From positions 1 through 42,722 of the forward strand of contig JAGWXK010000010.1 in the NCBI GenBank assembly GCA_018969905.1: a stretch of 42,722 bases of DNA. The letters are read 5' to 3'. Both the position numbers and the translations under genes were made by a program. Below, piece by piece: positions 17,115 through 25,435 of the stretch. Position 1 is the first letter of the stretch. The number at the start of each line of letters is the position of its first letter. The notes under the pieces were generated by a model. That model had not been told where the DNA came from and did no database searches. It worked only from the letters and a program-made list of their open reading frames with translations. The DNA comes from Bdellovibrionales bacterium (GTDB taxonomy: Bacteria > Bdellovibrionota > UBA1018 > CAIMNF01).

Positions 17115-18749
17115 ATGATCCACTTCACAAATGTCCGCAAACAATATGGTGAGCAGGTCCTCTATCGGGATGCGAGTTTTCAGGTCCGCCCCGGAGACAA
17201 GATCGGGCTTGTCGGCCCGAACGGGGCCGGCAAAACTACAGTGTTTCGGATCATCACCGGGTCCGAGGGAACCGAGGGTGGCTCGGTGAGTTTCTCGGAC
17301 AAGCTCGTCATCGGATATTTTTCACAGGATGTGGCCGAGATGAAGGGCCGCTCTGTTCTTGAGGAAGTAAAAGCAGGAGTCGGGCGTGTGTCCGAGCTCG
17401 CGCGATTGATTGCAGAGTGCGAGCGGAAGCTTCAGGGCCAGGAAGGGGAGCTTTCGGATGATGAGATGATGAAGGTGGTCGAGCAGTACGGAGAGTACCA
17501 GCTGGAATTCGAGGCTCGCGATGGGTATACGCTTGAGCCCAGGATCAAGGAGATCTTGAGCGGTCTTGGATTTGAGCAAGGTGATTTTGATCGCAGTGTC
17601 GATGCATTCTCGGGCGGATGGAAGATGCGGATTGAGCTCGCAAAGATCCTTGCGCTTAAACCCGATGTGCTGCTCGCCGATGAACCCACCAACCATCTCG
17701 ATTATGAATCGATTGTCTGGCTTGAGGAGTGGTTTCAGAACTTCAAGGGCGCGATCGTCATGACCAGCCACGACCGGGAATTCATGAACCGGATTGTGAA
17801 CCGGATTGTTGAGGTCGCAAACAAAACGATCACGGTCTATTCCGGAAATTATGATTTCTATCTGCGGGAGCGGGAGATCCGGCGCGAGCAGCTTCTTTCG
17901 TCGGCAAAAAAGCAGCAGGACATGCTCGCAAAAGAGGAAGAGTTCATTGCAAAGTTCGCGGCCCGGGCCTCTCATGCAGCCCAGGTTCAGAGCAGGGTGA
18001 AGAAGCTTGAGAAAATCGAGCGAATCGAGATTCCAGCCGAAGAGCGAACGCTCAAATTTGATTTTGCGACTCCTCCCCGGAGCGGAACCGAGGTGGTGAA
18101 ATTCCAGAATCTGGCAAAGATTTACTCCCGCACCGATGGCACAAAAAAGGCGGTTTTTGAGAAACTCACAGGTCAGGTGCAGCGCCTCGACAAGGTGGCG
18201 GTGGTAGGAGTGAACGGGGCCGGAAAGTCGACGCTGCTCAAGATTATGGCAGGAGCACTCGATCCGACCGATGGCAGTTGTGTGGTGGGACCCAGCGTGC
18301 GCGTGGGATATTTCAGTCAAAGCTCGCTTGAGGTGCTGGATCCGACCAAGACCATCTATGATGAGGTTGCGGATCGGATTCCCGGAGCCACGATTGGATT
18401 TGTTCGAAATCTGCTTGGTGCCTTCATGTTCAGCAATGATGATGTGAACAAGAAGATCGGGATTTTGTCAGGTGGCGAAAAGAGCCGGGTGGTGCTTGCG
18501 ACCATTCTCGCAACTCCAGTGAACTTTCTGGTGCTCGATGAGCCGACCAACCATCTGGATATCAAATCCCGGGAGACCTTGCTCGATGCGATCAAGAACT
18601 TTGAAGGAACCGTGGTGATGGTGAGCCACGACCGTCACTTTTTGAAGTCGATTGCAACCCGGGTGTTTGAGATTGATCATGGATCGCTTCTGCCGTATGA
18701 GGGGAATTTTGAATATTACCTCTCGAAGACCACCCGGTTTGCTCATTAA
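17115..18749 (+). CDS. ABC-F family ribosome-associated ATPase
   Basis: 544 aa with two ABC domains and no membrane segments, the layout of EttA/Uup/YbiT-type translation factors. First domain: Walker A GPNGAGKT (34-41), signature FSGGWKMR, Walker B with ADEPTNHLD. Second: GVNGAGKS, LSGGEKSR, VLDEPTNHLD, then MVSHDRHFL. Between them lies a charged helical linker (about residues 240-330) that inserts toward the P-site tRNA. Such proteins relieve stalled or unusual translation complexes, and some give antibiotic resistance. The exact subfamily is not clear. Its last 158 bases overlap an antisense receiver-domain gene. Confidence 0.92.
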   Translation: MIHFTNVRKQYGEQVLYRDASFQVRPGDKIGLVGPNGAGKTTVFRIITGSEGTEGGSVSFSDKLVIGYFSQDVAEMKGRSVLEEVKAGVGRVSELARLIAECERKLQGQEGELSDDEMMKVVEQYGEYQLEFEARDGYTLEPRIKEILSGLGFEQGDFDRSVDAFSGGWKMRIELAKILALKPDVLLADEPTNHLDYESIVWLEEWFQNFKGAIVMTSHDREFMNRIVNRIVEVANKTITVYSGNYDFYLREREIRREQLLSSAKKQQDMLAKEEEFIAKFAARASHAAQVQSRVKKLEKIERIEIPAEERTLKFDFATPPRSGTEVVKFQNLAKIYSRTDGTKKAVFEKLTGQVQRLDKVAVVGVNGAGKSTLLKIMAGALDPTDGSCVVGPSVRVGYFSQSSLEVLDPTKTIYDEVADRIPGATIGFVRNLLGAFMFSNDDVNKKIGILSGGEKSRVVLATILATPVNFLVLDEPTNHLDIKSRETLLDAIKNFEGTVVMVSHDRHFLKSIATRVFEIDHGSLLPYEGNFEYYLSKTTRFAH

Positions 18750-19125
18750 GTGGCCGTTGCCCCGTGAGGGTACGAAGGCCATCGACGAAGTCCTGCAATC
18801 CGAATGGCTTTTGAAACACGAGCTCTGCCCCACGCGCGAGGGCTGCGATTTCACTCAGGTTCGGGTTTCCCGAAAGAAGAATGCCTGTGGGAATCCTGGC
18901 TCCGCATTTTTTGAGCCGCTCAATGAGCTCAATTCCGTGCCCATCCCTTATGGTTTCGTCGCAGATGATGGCGTTAATTTCAAGCTCGGCCACTTGTTTG
19001 AGTGCACTACGGATGGTGTCCGCGCGGTGTGGGGAAAACCCCATGTTGGAAACATGTTCGCACAGAAGCTCTCCCATGTCGGGATCGCTGTTGACGATTA
19101 GAACTGAAAAATGCCTTTGGCCCAT
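18592..19125 (-). CDS. Response-regulator receiver protein with a novel C-terminal tail
   Basis: 177 aa; ATG at 19125 follows a strong GGAGGTGTT ribosome site. Residues 7-122 are a receiver domain: VLIVNSDPD with acidic pair D14/D16, phosphoacceptor D56 in IICDETIRDGHG, S85 in ILLSG and K106 in FQKPF. No DNA-binding or enzyme output domain follows. The polar, Ser/Gly/Gln-rich tail (123-177) lies antisense to the end of the ABC-F gene, so either the real stop was lost or the two genes have grown into each other. A stand-alone receiver would act by protein contact. Its histidine kinase is not in the window. Confidence 0.8.
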   Translation of the reverse strand: MGQRHFSVLIVNSDPDMGELLCEHVSNMGFSPHRADTIRSALKQVAELEINAIICDETIRDGHGIELIERLKKCGARIPTGILLSGNPNLSEIAALARGAELVFQKPFGLQDFVDGLRTLTGQRPLNEQTGWSSRGNIQNSPHTAEAIHDQSQTPGLQSTSKSDGRGSPSPRFLQSS

Positions 19126-19326
19126 AACACCTCCAAAGTGGACTCGAGGCCACCCTAACCGTTCTTGGGCGGATTAAAGCTGATAAAGATCATGTTTTTG
19201 CTTTTTTCCGGTTCTTTTGGAGTCATTCGATTTTTTCGGGCTCCGTGGGGCATTTTGTCCACTGACCAAGCCGGGAATCGATTCATTCGGTTTAGGCGTG
19301 GCATATGAATTGCGTTTGGTCATGGT

Positions 19327-21783
19327 GTGGATTCCCGACTTTTGGTTTCAGGTATCTCCGAATTTACTGCCCAAAAACGTCTCGAGGAGGAGGGGCAGAA
19401 TGTTCTTCCTCATAGCGGTGCAAAACCTGTCGGAAGGCTGATCCTTGAGGTCCTTACCGAACCGATGGTTCTGCTGCTTTCTGTCTGCGGAATTCTCTAT
19501 TCCCTGATTGGTGAGCCAGGAGAGGCGCTCATGCTTTTGGTGTCACTGGTGCTTATGGTCTTGATCACGCTGGTTCAAAGTTTCAGGTCCGAAAGTGCCC
19601 TTGGAAAGCTTCGGGAACTCGCAGCCCCGCGCGCGCTTGTGGTTCGGGATGGAGAAACCAAGAGAATTCCCGGGTCCCAGGTGGTGCGGGGGGATCTGAT
19701 TCTTTTGAATGAGGGGGACCGGATCCCCGCAGATGGCATGCTCACCGAGGGGGATGCGCTCCTTGTGGACGAGTCCTTGCTCACCGGCGAGTCTGCAGCG
19801 GTCGCAAAAGACCAGGCCCATTCTAAGCTTTTTGGGGGTACCGTTGTCGTGCAGGGACATGGAGCAATGGTGGTGGAGCGCACAGGGCAGGCAAGTGAGC
19901 TGGGAAGGATCGGCGTGTCCCTCATGCCGGTGGGTATGGAGGGAACCACACTTCAGCAGGAAGTAAGAAGGCTGGTTCGCACGGTTTTCGTGATTGCAGT
20001 TTTTGTGAGTTCGGTACTGGCATTTGTCTACGGTCATCAACGTCATGATCTCAGCGGAGGTCTGCTTTTGGGCCTCAGTCTCGCCATGGCGATCCTGCCA
20101 AATGAGATCCCGGCGGTGCTCACGATTTTCTTTGCGATGGCCTCCGCCCGGATGTCGAGGTTCGGAGTGATTTCAAGAAATCCTGCCGCAATCGAGAATC
20201 TTGGTTCCGTGAGTGTTCTTTGCGCCGACAAAACCGGGACACTCACCTTGAATCAAATGAGTGTGGATACCATCTGGACACAAAGTGAGGAGTGGCGAAG
20301 GCCTGAGCAGAGCCAGTTTTCGGAACTGCCTGAGGCTGTTCACGAGGTGATGGAATATGCCGTTCTCGCATCCCGTACGGACACCGTGGAACCCATGGAG
20401 CTCGCCGTTCATTCCCTTGCAAATCTCACCTTGAAACAAACGGAGCATTTGCATCCCGAGTGGATTTCGGTTCGCGAATACCCCATCCGGCAGCGCTTCA
20501 TGATGAGTCAGGCATGGAAAGGCTTGCAGAGTGAAAAGCATGTGATCGGAGCAAAAGGGGCCCCTGAAGCGGTTCTTCCGCTTTGCAGCCTGAAAGCGGG
20601 CGAGCTTGATGCGATCCAGGCCAAAGTGAGAGCTCTTGCGGATTCCGGTCTTCGGATAATCGCAGTTTCGAAGGCCCACCTCCCTGATTCGAATTTGCCG
20701 GAACAGCAGGAGCAAATTGTTTTTGAGTTTGTGGGGCTTCTTGGACTTAAGGATCCGCTTCGCTCGGAGGCGAGGAAGTTCGTGGAGGAGTGCGAGCGGC
20801 TCGGAGTCAGGGTGGTCATGATGACAGGGGACCATCCGGCGACAGCACTTGCGATTGCGCGGGAACTCGGGCTTGAATCCGGAGCCCACGCCATCGGGGG
20901 AGTGGAGCTTGATCAACTCTCGGATGCCGATTTGAAGGAGCTGTTACCAAAAGTACGGGTCTTTTCGAGGGTGAAGCCGGAGCAGAAACTTAGAATTGTG
21001 AAAAGCTATCAAGCTTTGGGCGAGCAGGTCGCCATGACGGGGGATGGAGTGAATGATGCCCCGGCGCTGAAACGTGCGAACGTGGGAATTGCCATGGGGG
21101 CACGGGGTACGGATGTCGCGAGGGAGGCTGCGGATCTTGTGTTGGTTCGGGATGATTTCGGATCGATCCTTGCCGCGATCAAACTTGGTCGCGAAATGAG
21201 AGAAAATTTAAGAGATGCCTTCCGTTACATTCTGTCCATCCATCTCCCCGTGATCGGCCTTTCCATTCTTCCGGTTCTTTTGAATCTTCCCCTGATTTTG
21301 CTTCCGGTTCATATCGCCTTTCTTCACATCTGGGTAGAGCCTGTTTCCTCGGTTGCCTTTGAGGGAGAGACGAAAAGAGGAGGCAATCTTGGAGTCCGGG
21401 CGGCTCCTTTGTTTGATTCCAGGGTGCTCGGTGAAACCTTGTTTCGAGGAGGGCGAATCCTCGCAGCACTGCTCGTTGTGTATGTGTTTGCCTGGTACCG
21501 GGGGAAGGGCGAGTGGGATACGCGTGGGCTTACCTTTACCACGCTCTTATTCTCGAATTTGGGCTTGCTTCTGCTCCCCGTGGTGCGAAAAAGTGAAAGA
21601 AAACCCGTCTGGATCGGGATCGGTCTTGCAACCCTTCTGAGTCATTTTGTGATGCTGAAGATTCCGGTTGCGCGGAATCTTTTGAAGGTCAATCCCCTTC
21701 ATCCGGTGGATATTCTGGTGTGCGTGCTTTTCGGGGTGATCTTTTCGATGGCGCCCATTCGCGCAATTTTCAAGAAAGCATGA
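19327..21783 (+). CDS. Cation-transporting P-type ATPase
   Basis: 818 aa from the GTG at 19327. The N-terminus GISEFTAQKRLEEEGQN matches the cation-ATPase N-terminal domain, so the start is close to right. Order of parts: two early membrane segments, actuator loop with LLTGESAAVAKD, membrane pair, phosphorylation D301-KTGT, nucleotide-binding domain, MTGDGVNDAPALKRANVGIAMG, and a C-terminal membrane block. The ion-site helix has LPNEIPAVLTIFFA where Ca-type pumps read PEGLP and another clade reads PEEFP. The transported ion is unknown. It diverges from the receiver gene with a 200-bp gap in which I see no further gene. Confidence 0.88.
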   Translation: MDSRLLVSGISEFTAQKRLEEEGQNVLPHSGAKPVGRLILEVLTEPMVLLLSVCGILYSLIGEPGEALMLLVSLVLMVLITLVQSFRSESALGKLRELAAPRALVVRDGETKRIPGSQVVRGDLILLNEGDRIPADGMLTEGDALLVDESLLTGESAAVAKDQAHSKLFGGTVVVQGHGAMVVERTGQASELGRIGVSLMPVGMEGTTLQQEVRRLVRTVFVIAVFVSSVLAFVYGHQRHDLSGGLLLGLSLAMAILPNEIPAVLTIFFAMASARMSRFGVISRNPAAIENLGSVSVLCADKTGTLTLNQMSVDTIWTQSEEWRRPEQSQFSELPEAVHEVMEYAVLASRTDTVEPMELAVHSLANLTLKQTEHLHPEWISVREYPIRQRFMMSQAWKGLQSEKHVIGAKGAPEAVLPLCSLKAGELDAIQAKVRALADSGLRIIAVSKAHLPDSNLPEQQEQIVFEFVGLLGLKDPLRSEARKFVEECERLGVRVVMMTGDHPATALAIARELGLESGAHAIGGVELDQLSDADLKELLPKVRVFSRVKPEQKLRIVKSYQALGEQVAMTGDGVNDAPALKRANVGIAMGARGTDVAREAADLVLVRDDFGSILAAIKLGREMRENLRDAFRYILSIHLPVIGLSILPVLLNLPLILLPVHIAFLHIWVEPVSSVAFEGETKRGGNLGVRAAPLFDSRVLGETLFRGGRILAALLVVYVFAWYRGKGEWDTRGLTFTTLLFSNLGLLLLPVVRKSERKPVWIGIGLATLLSHFVMLKIPVARNLLKVNPLHPVDILVCVLFGVIFSMAPIRAIFKKA

Positions 21784-21796
21784 TAGGATCCTGTTC

Positions 21797-22237
21797 ATGA
21801 TTCATTATCCACTTTCCTTCAAAGTAAGTTCATCTGCCACTCAAGGGATCCAAGCAAGCTGGTCCACCCGTGCCGATGCGATGCCGGAGCCGGTTTTGAT
21901 GGCGATTCCCCCTGAGTTCGAAGGGCCAGGTGGCGGTTTTTCGCCCGAGGATATTTATGCCTTTGCACTCATGAACTGCTTCATTGCGACCTTCAAGGTG
22001 ATTGCCGAGAAATCAAAGCTCGAATACAAGACACTTCACACTGAGGCCACGCTTACCGTGGATCGCAATGAGTCCGGAGTGCCATGGATGAAAGCCCTTC
22101 ACCTCAAAGTGGAGTTGGGAGGGGCCCAGGATCAGGATCGAACGAAGCGCCTGCTTGAGAAGACCTCGCAATCCTGCATGATCCTGAATTCAGTAAAGAC
22201 CGAAAAAACCTTCGAATTCCTTGTTATGGGATCGTAA
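21797..22237 (+). CDS. OsmC/Ohr family peroxidase-like protein
   Basis: 146 aa, right length for OsmC-family proteins, which reduce organic hydroperoxides using two cysteines. C61 sits in SPEDIYAFALMNCF (family core with the peroxidatic Cys) and C127 in QSCMILNSVKTE (second Cys). Starts 13 bp after the P-type ATPase stop, so probably cotranscribed. A thiol-reducing partner is not seen nearby. Cellular role: cytoplasmic peroxide detoxification, by family inference. Confidence 0.85.
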   Translation: MIHYPLSFKVSSSATQGIQASWSTRADAMPEPVLMAIPPEFEGPGGGFSPEDIYAFALMNCFIATFKVIAEKSKLEYKTLHTEATLTVDRNESGVPWMKALHLKVELGGAQDQDRTKRLLEKTSQSCMILNSVKTEKTFEFLVMGS

Positions 22238-22279
22238 CGACAATCGAAGAAGTGGACCCCGCCTCAGGGACAATGTGAT

Positions 22280-22714
22280 ATGCTGATCGGCATGAGAAAC
22301 CAGTTGATCTTCATGCCGATTTTTGGACAAGTAGGGCTCACTCTTGTGGTCTGGCTCTGGCTCTATGTGACCAGGCTTTCCCACATGTACAAAAGGAAAA
22401 TCGATCCCGAGACTCTCCGGGATGAATCCGGTTATGCGTTGCTAAAGGATGTGGTGAATCCTTCCGATAATTTCGAGAATCTTTTTGAAATGCCGGTGCT
22501 GTTTTTTGCGCTTGGTGCTTTTGTGATTCTTTCCGGAAAATCGGACTCAATTTTTGGTTTCTGGATGTGGGGCTTTGTGTTGCTTCGGGCCATGCATAGC
22601 ATCATCCATTGCACTTACAACCGCATCGCTCACCGGTTTGCAGCCTATTTCATTAGCTCCCTCATTCTATGGGGGCTTTGGATCAGGCTTTTTTGTTTGG
22701 TTACGGAAATCTGA
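22280..22714 (+). CDS. MAPEG-family membrane protein
   Basis: 144 aa with four predicted membrane helices. VVNPSDNFENLFEMPVLFFAL followed by LRAMHSIIHCTYN and HRFAAYFISSLILW is the glutathione-S-transferase-like MAPEG signature (Asn-Glu-Arg-His-rich core). Family members conjugate glutathione or act in lipid-peroxide detoxification, which fits its neighbour OsmC. Start ATG at 22280 or a second in-frame ATG at 22292 (MRNQLI), both short of the first helix. Confidence 0.85.
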   Translation: MLIGMRNQLIFMPIFGQVGLTLVVWLWLYVTRLSHMYKRKIDPETLRDESGYALLKDVVNPSDNFENLFEMPVLFFALGAFVILSGKSDSIFGFWMWGFVLLRAMHSIIHCTYNRIAHRFAAYFISSLILWGLWIRLFCLVTEI

Positions 22715-22727
22715 GACCTAGAATAAA

Positions 22728-22745
22728 AAACGGTTTTCTCCGTTT
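22728..22745. terminator. Bidirectional intrinsic terminator
   Basis: A 6-bp stem AAACGG/CCGTTT with TTTTCT loop, preceded by an A run and followed by ATTT, lies in the 30-bp gap between the converging MAPEG and secreted-protein genes. It suits termination from both sides, though the stem is short. Confidence 0.45.
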
Positions 22746-23296
22746 CATTTCACGAAGCGGATCAGGGCTCCGGCCTGAAATCCGGCCTGAAAATTGAACT
22801 CAGAGATGGTATAACCCCGAAAACCTTCACTATTCCTTAGGCTGTATCCCGCGTTCGCATAGATGGTGAACACCCTGGTTCCTGCGCAATCTGTGAATTT
22901 CAGAATGTCCCGATGAGAGTCACCGCCGGAATCAAAAGTACTGATGGATTTCTCGAGACAATATGTTCCCGGGCTCAGAGCATAATCACTCGAGAAAAAA
23001 CCTGGATCGGTTTCAATCAGGGCATCCTCAACATCGGTCCTTAGGTTGAGTTGGGAATGAAAAGAGGCGAGGAATCCCTCAAATGATGACGGTGAGCAAT
23101 CTCCGTCTTCAAAGGTGCAAAAGTGGAGCTGTTGTTCATGTGCGTCATCATTGATGGTGCCGAGCTGAATTTGCTGGTTGACCTGCAAACGTGCTCCATC
23201 CGGTAGGTCGCGTAGAAGGGTGGAGCCTGGATATGGAGTTTGGGCATGAGCCGTTGAAAGAACAAGAGAGAGAATGAGGGTAATCATGGCGCGCAT
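22745..23296 (-). CDS. Secreted protein of unknown function
   Basis: 183 aa from the ATG at 23296, chosen because MRAMITLILSLVLSTAHAQ is a typical signal peptide; an upstream start at 23341 would add MQIKNLFLLINFYAT. Four cysteines appear in the mature part (HFCTFED, GDCSPSS, TYCLEKS, TDCAGT), probably forming disulfides. The C-terminus is aromatic and glycine rich (YTISEFNFQAGFQAGALIRF), suggestive of beta structure. No family recognised. It lies just downstream of the inverted-repeat element at 23351-23540. Confidence 0.6.
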   Translation of the reverse strand: MRAMITLILSLVLSTAHAQTPYPGSTLLRDLPDGARLQVNQQIQLGTINDDAHEQQLHFCTFEDGDCSPSSFEGFLASFHSQLNLRTDVEDALIETDPGFFSSDYALSPGTYCLEKSISTFDSGGDSHRDILKFTDCAGTRVFTIYANAGYSLRNSEGFRGYTISEFNFQAGFQAGALIRFVK

Positions 23297-23350
23297 AGTA
23301 GCATAAAAGTTGATTAAAAGAAACAAGTTTTTAATTTGCATTTAACAAAC

Positions 23351-23540
23351 TGCCCCCGAAGAATGGGTATGGTGGAAAATTACGATCTTGGAATTCATTG
23401 AATTCAAATGGGTTTGGTCGACTCTCGCGAGTCCGGATTGACGACAGCGAGGCCGCAGGACGCGGCTCGGAGGCCAAACTTATTTGAATTCAAGGGATTC
23501 TCTCATCGCTCTTTTAGGCCATACCCATTCTTCGGGGGCA
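23351..23540. mobile_element. 190-bp inverted-repeat (MITE-like) element
   Basis: The ends are a perfect 22-bp inverted repeat (23351-23372 and 23519-23540, beginning TGCCCCCGAA). Further in, a second inverted pair (about 23399-23418 and 23473-23492, core TTGAATTCAAAT) matches at 18 of 20 positions, and the sequence between the two pairs matches at 14 of 25. The centre holds smaller hairpins (GACTC..GAGTC, GCCGC..GCGGC). No transposase or obvious target duplication is seen. The right end supplies the last eight codons and the TAA of the TPM gene. It could also be a REP-like or regulatory structure instead of a transposable element. Confidence 0.65.
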
Positions 23541-24290
23541 GCTTGATTGATAAAGGCAAATAAGGTTGGAATCACCAAAAACATGAATTTTCCCGTGCCA
23601 GGCCAATTTCCGAATTACTGAAATTACGAATCCAAAGAAATAGAGTAGGCAAAGGAGCCAAAAGAGAAGATTGTACAAAGCCGTTTCTTCCTCCTTTTTG
23701 TTGCTTGACCTAACCCTTTCCTCGCGCAATTCAGCGAGGATTTTGGAGGGGTTCTCTTGATCCTGAAGAGTGTCCGTCCCGGAGGGCTCATGTTTCGCCG
23801 CCATCACGGAAAATTGCCGGATCGCTTCTTGAATCCCTTCAAAATACCGGCCGGATTTCATGTATGGCTTGAGAATGGTTTCCTGCAGCCTTTTGGTTTG
23901 TGAATCCGTAAACAGCTCCTCGAGCCCGTAGCCCACCTCGATTCTCATTTTTCGTTCATTCGGTGCGACGATCAAAAGAAGGTCATTGTCCTTCCCCTTC
24001 TCGCCGAGCTTCCATTTTTGAAAGACATCATTTGCAAAACTCTCAATGGTGGTTCCCTGTATTTTGGCAGGAAGGTGGACAGCAAGCCATACGTCATCCT
24101 GAGTCCTGAGGCGGGCGATCTCTTTCCTCAGCTCTTCCTCCTGGCTTGAGGATAGAACCTGAGCCTCATCTAGAAGATCCCCTTGAAAAGCCGGAATATT
24201 TGTTCCTGAGGAGGCATGGGCGCCCGGCATGCCTGTCAGGAGCGAGGGAATCACAAAGGAGAATGCGAGGCGTAGTAAGATGGAATCCAT
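23514..24290 (-). CDS. TPM-domain (DUF477) exported membrane protein, C-terminus replaced
   Basis: 258 aa: signal peptide (to about ASS at 28), then a TPM domain (about 36-160) with DEAQVLSSSQEEELRKEIARL, IESFANDVFQKWKLGEKGKDNDLLLIVAPNERKMRIEVGYGLE, and LKPYMKSGRYFEGIQEAIRQ. A membrane segment (about 205-230) anchors it so that the domain faces the periplasm. TPM proteins are found in photosystem repair and envelope roles; function here unknown. Relatives usually end in a Ser/Gly-rich tail. Here the last eight residues (CPRRMGMA) are encoded by the 190-bp repeat element, so the protein has probably been truncated and re-terminated by it. Confidence 0.8.
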   Translation of the reverse strand: MDSILLRLAFSFVIPSLLTGMPGAHASSGTNIPAFQGDLLDEAQVLSSSQEEELRKEIARLRTQDDVWLAVHLPAKIQGTTIESFANDVFQKWKLGEKGKDNDLLLIVAPNERKMRIEVGYGLEELFTDSQTKRLQETILKPYMKSGRYFEGIQEAIRQFSVMAAKHEPSGTDTLQDQENPSKILAELREERVRSSNKKEEETALYNLLFWLLCLLYFFGFVISVIRKLAWHGKIHVFGDSNLICLYQSSCPRRMGMA

Positions 24291-24441
24291 GGAATCAGAG
24301 TCGCATGGGATCCGAAAAATTCGAAGCAGGATCGAAGTTTTTCCGTCGGTTTCAGGACCTGAAGAAACCCCACTTGTCCGATGGGCACAGAGTCCTTTCA
24401 GGGTTGATTTTATGCTGTTTGCGGGAAGGCAATCCTGAGCT

Positions 24442-25341
24442 TTATCTTGTGGAAAGAGTCAGCGTGCGCGCCAGATGATCCACAAATGACCGTACTTTTG
24501 GCGCAAGATAGCGCTGGGACGGAAAAACGGCGTGGATCGGAATTTCGGGCGAAGTCCACTCGGGAAGCACGTGAACGAGCTTTTTTGAGCGTACTGCTTC
24601 ATTCATCAGGATCGTAGGGCTAAAGGTGATTCCCAGGCCCGCGATGGCGGCGGTTCGCAGGGACCATTGATTGTTCGAGATCATTCTCGCCTGCACTTTG
24701 AGCGATCGCTCGGTTTCACCTTTGAGCAGCGTCCACTCGGAGTGGTGACCGGGCCGGTTGAAAATCAGCGCCGGAACCTGTTTTAGTGTCTCAATTTTTC
24801 GGATCGGATATTGTTTTAAAAATTCCGGACTTGCATAGAGTCCGTAGCGGAGCGAGCCAAGTTTTCGGCTCGAAAGGGTCGAGTCGTCGAGCGCCCCGAT
24901 CCGGATGCCTACATCAAATCCCTCATGCACAAGGTCGATGAATCGTCCACTCAGTTCAAGCTCCGCCTGAACCTGCGGGTGGAGCTTGAGATATTCGGTG
25001 AGTTTTGGCATCACGAACTCCGTGCCGAACTCCACCCCTGCCGCGATCCGAAGAAGTCCGGAGGGATCGCGCGTGGTGCTGGTCACCGCGGCCACGGCCT
25101 CATCACTCGCGCCTAAGATCCCGAGCGCGCGATGGTAGAAATCGCGGCCAATCTCGGTTGTCCGGAGGCTACGGGTGGTCCGAATCAGGAGTTGCACACC
25201 CAGGGATTCTTCCAGGAGGGCCACATTCCGGCTTACCGTGGCTTTTGATGCCGTGAGCTTTTTTGCGGCGCCGGTGAAGCTTCCTTCCTGAACGACCAGG
25301 CAGTAGTGGGAGAGGGATTCAAGATCAAGAACAGGTTTCAT
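24442..25341 (-). CDS. LysR-family transcriptional regulator
   Basis: 299 aa, standard LTTR length. N-terminal winged helix (LESLSHYCLVVQEGSFTGAAKKL, SKATVSRNVALLEESLGVQLLIRTTRSLRTTEIG) and a C-terminal periplasmic-binding-like effector domain (RIAAGVEFG, LVHEGFDVGIRIG, SSRKLGSLRYGLYASPEFL). Transcribed away from the NAD(P) reductase at 25436, the classic LTTR arrangement, so it likely controls that gene and itself. The inducer is unknown. Confidence 0.92.
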   Translation of the reverse strand: MKPVLDLESLSHYCLVVQEGSFTGAAKKLTASKATVSRNVALLEESLGVQLLIRTTRSLRTTEIGRDFYHRALGILGASDEAVAAVTSTTRDPSGLLRIAAGVEFGTEFVMPKLTEYLKLHPQVQAELELSGRFIDLVHEGFDVGIRIGALDDSTLSSRKLGSLRYGLYASPEFLKQYPIRKIETLKQVPALIFNRPGHHSEWTLLKGETERSLKVQARMISNNQWSLRTAAIAGLGITFSPTILMNEAVRSKKLVHVLPEWTSPEIPIHAVFPSQRYLAPKVRSFVDHLARTLTLSTR

Positions 25342-25416
25342 ATTGTTTCACTTTTTAAAACAGATTGGATTAAATTCAAGGACTAATTCTTTTTTTGAAA
25401 CCATGTAGGCTGAAAC
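25335..25416. promoter_or_regulatory. Candidate LysR operator region
   Basis: In the divergent intergenic region, GTTTCA occurs at 25335 and 25345 and its complement TGAAAC at 25396 and 25411, a dyad arrangement centred near 25373. An ATTA-N11-TAAT dyad (25369-25387), the size of LTTR boxes, sits at that centre. Function is inferred. Confidence 0.3.
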
Positions 25417-25435
25417 CCTGTTGAAAGGAATCCCT

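Noticed and set aside
17322-18320. 332-codon minus-strand frame inside the ABC-F gene
   Set aside because: Antisense to a clearly coding ATPase with intact motifs; its translation is Cys/His/Leu-rich with no known domain.
20173-20916. 247-codon minus-strand frame inside the P-type ATPase
   Set aside because: Shadow frame; composition is atypical and the plus strand encodes the pump.
24307-24480. 57-codon plus-strand frame between the TPM and LysR genes
   Set aside because: No ribosome site, no recognisable domain, and it runs into the antisense of LysR; likely chance.
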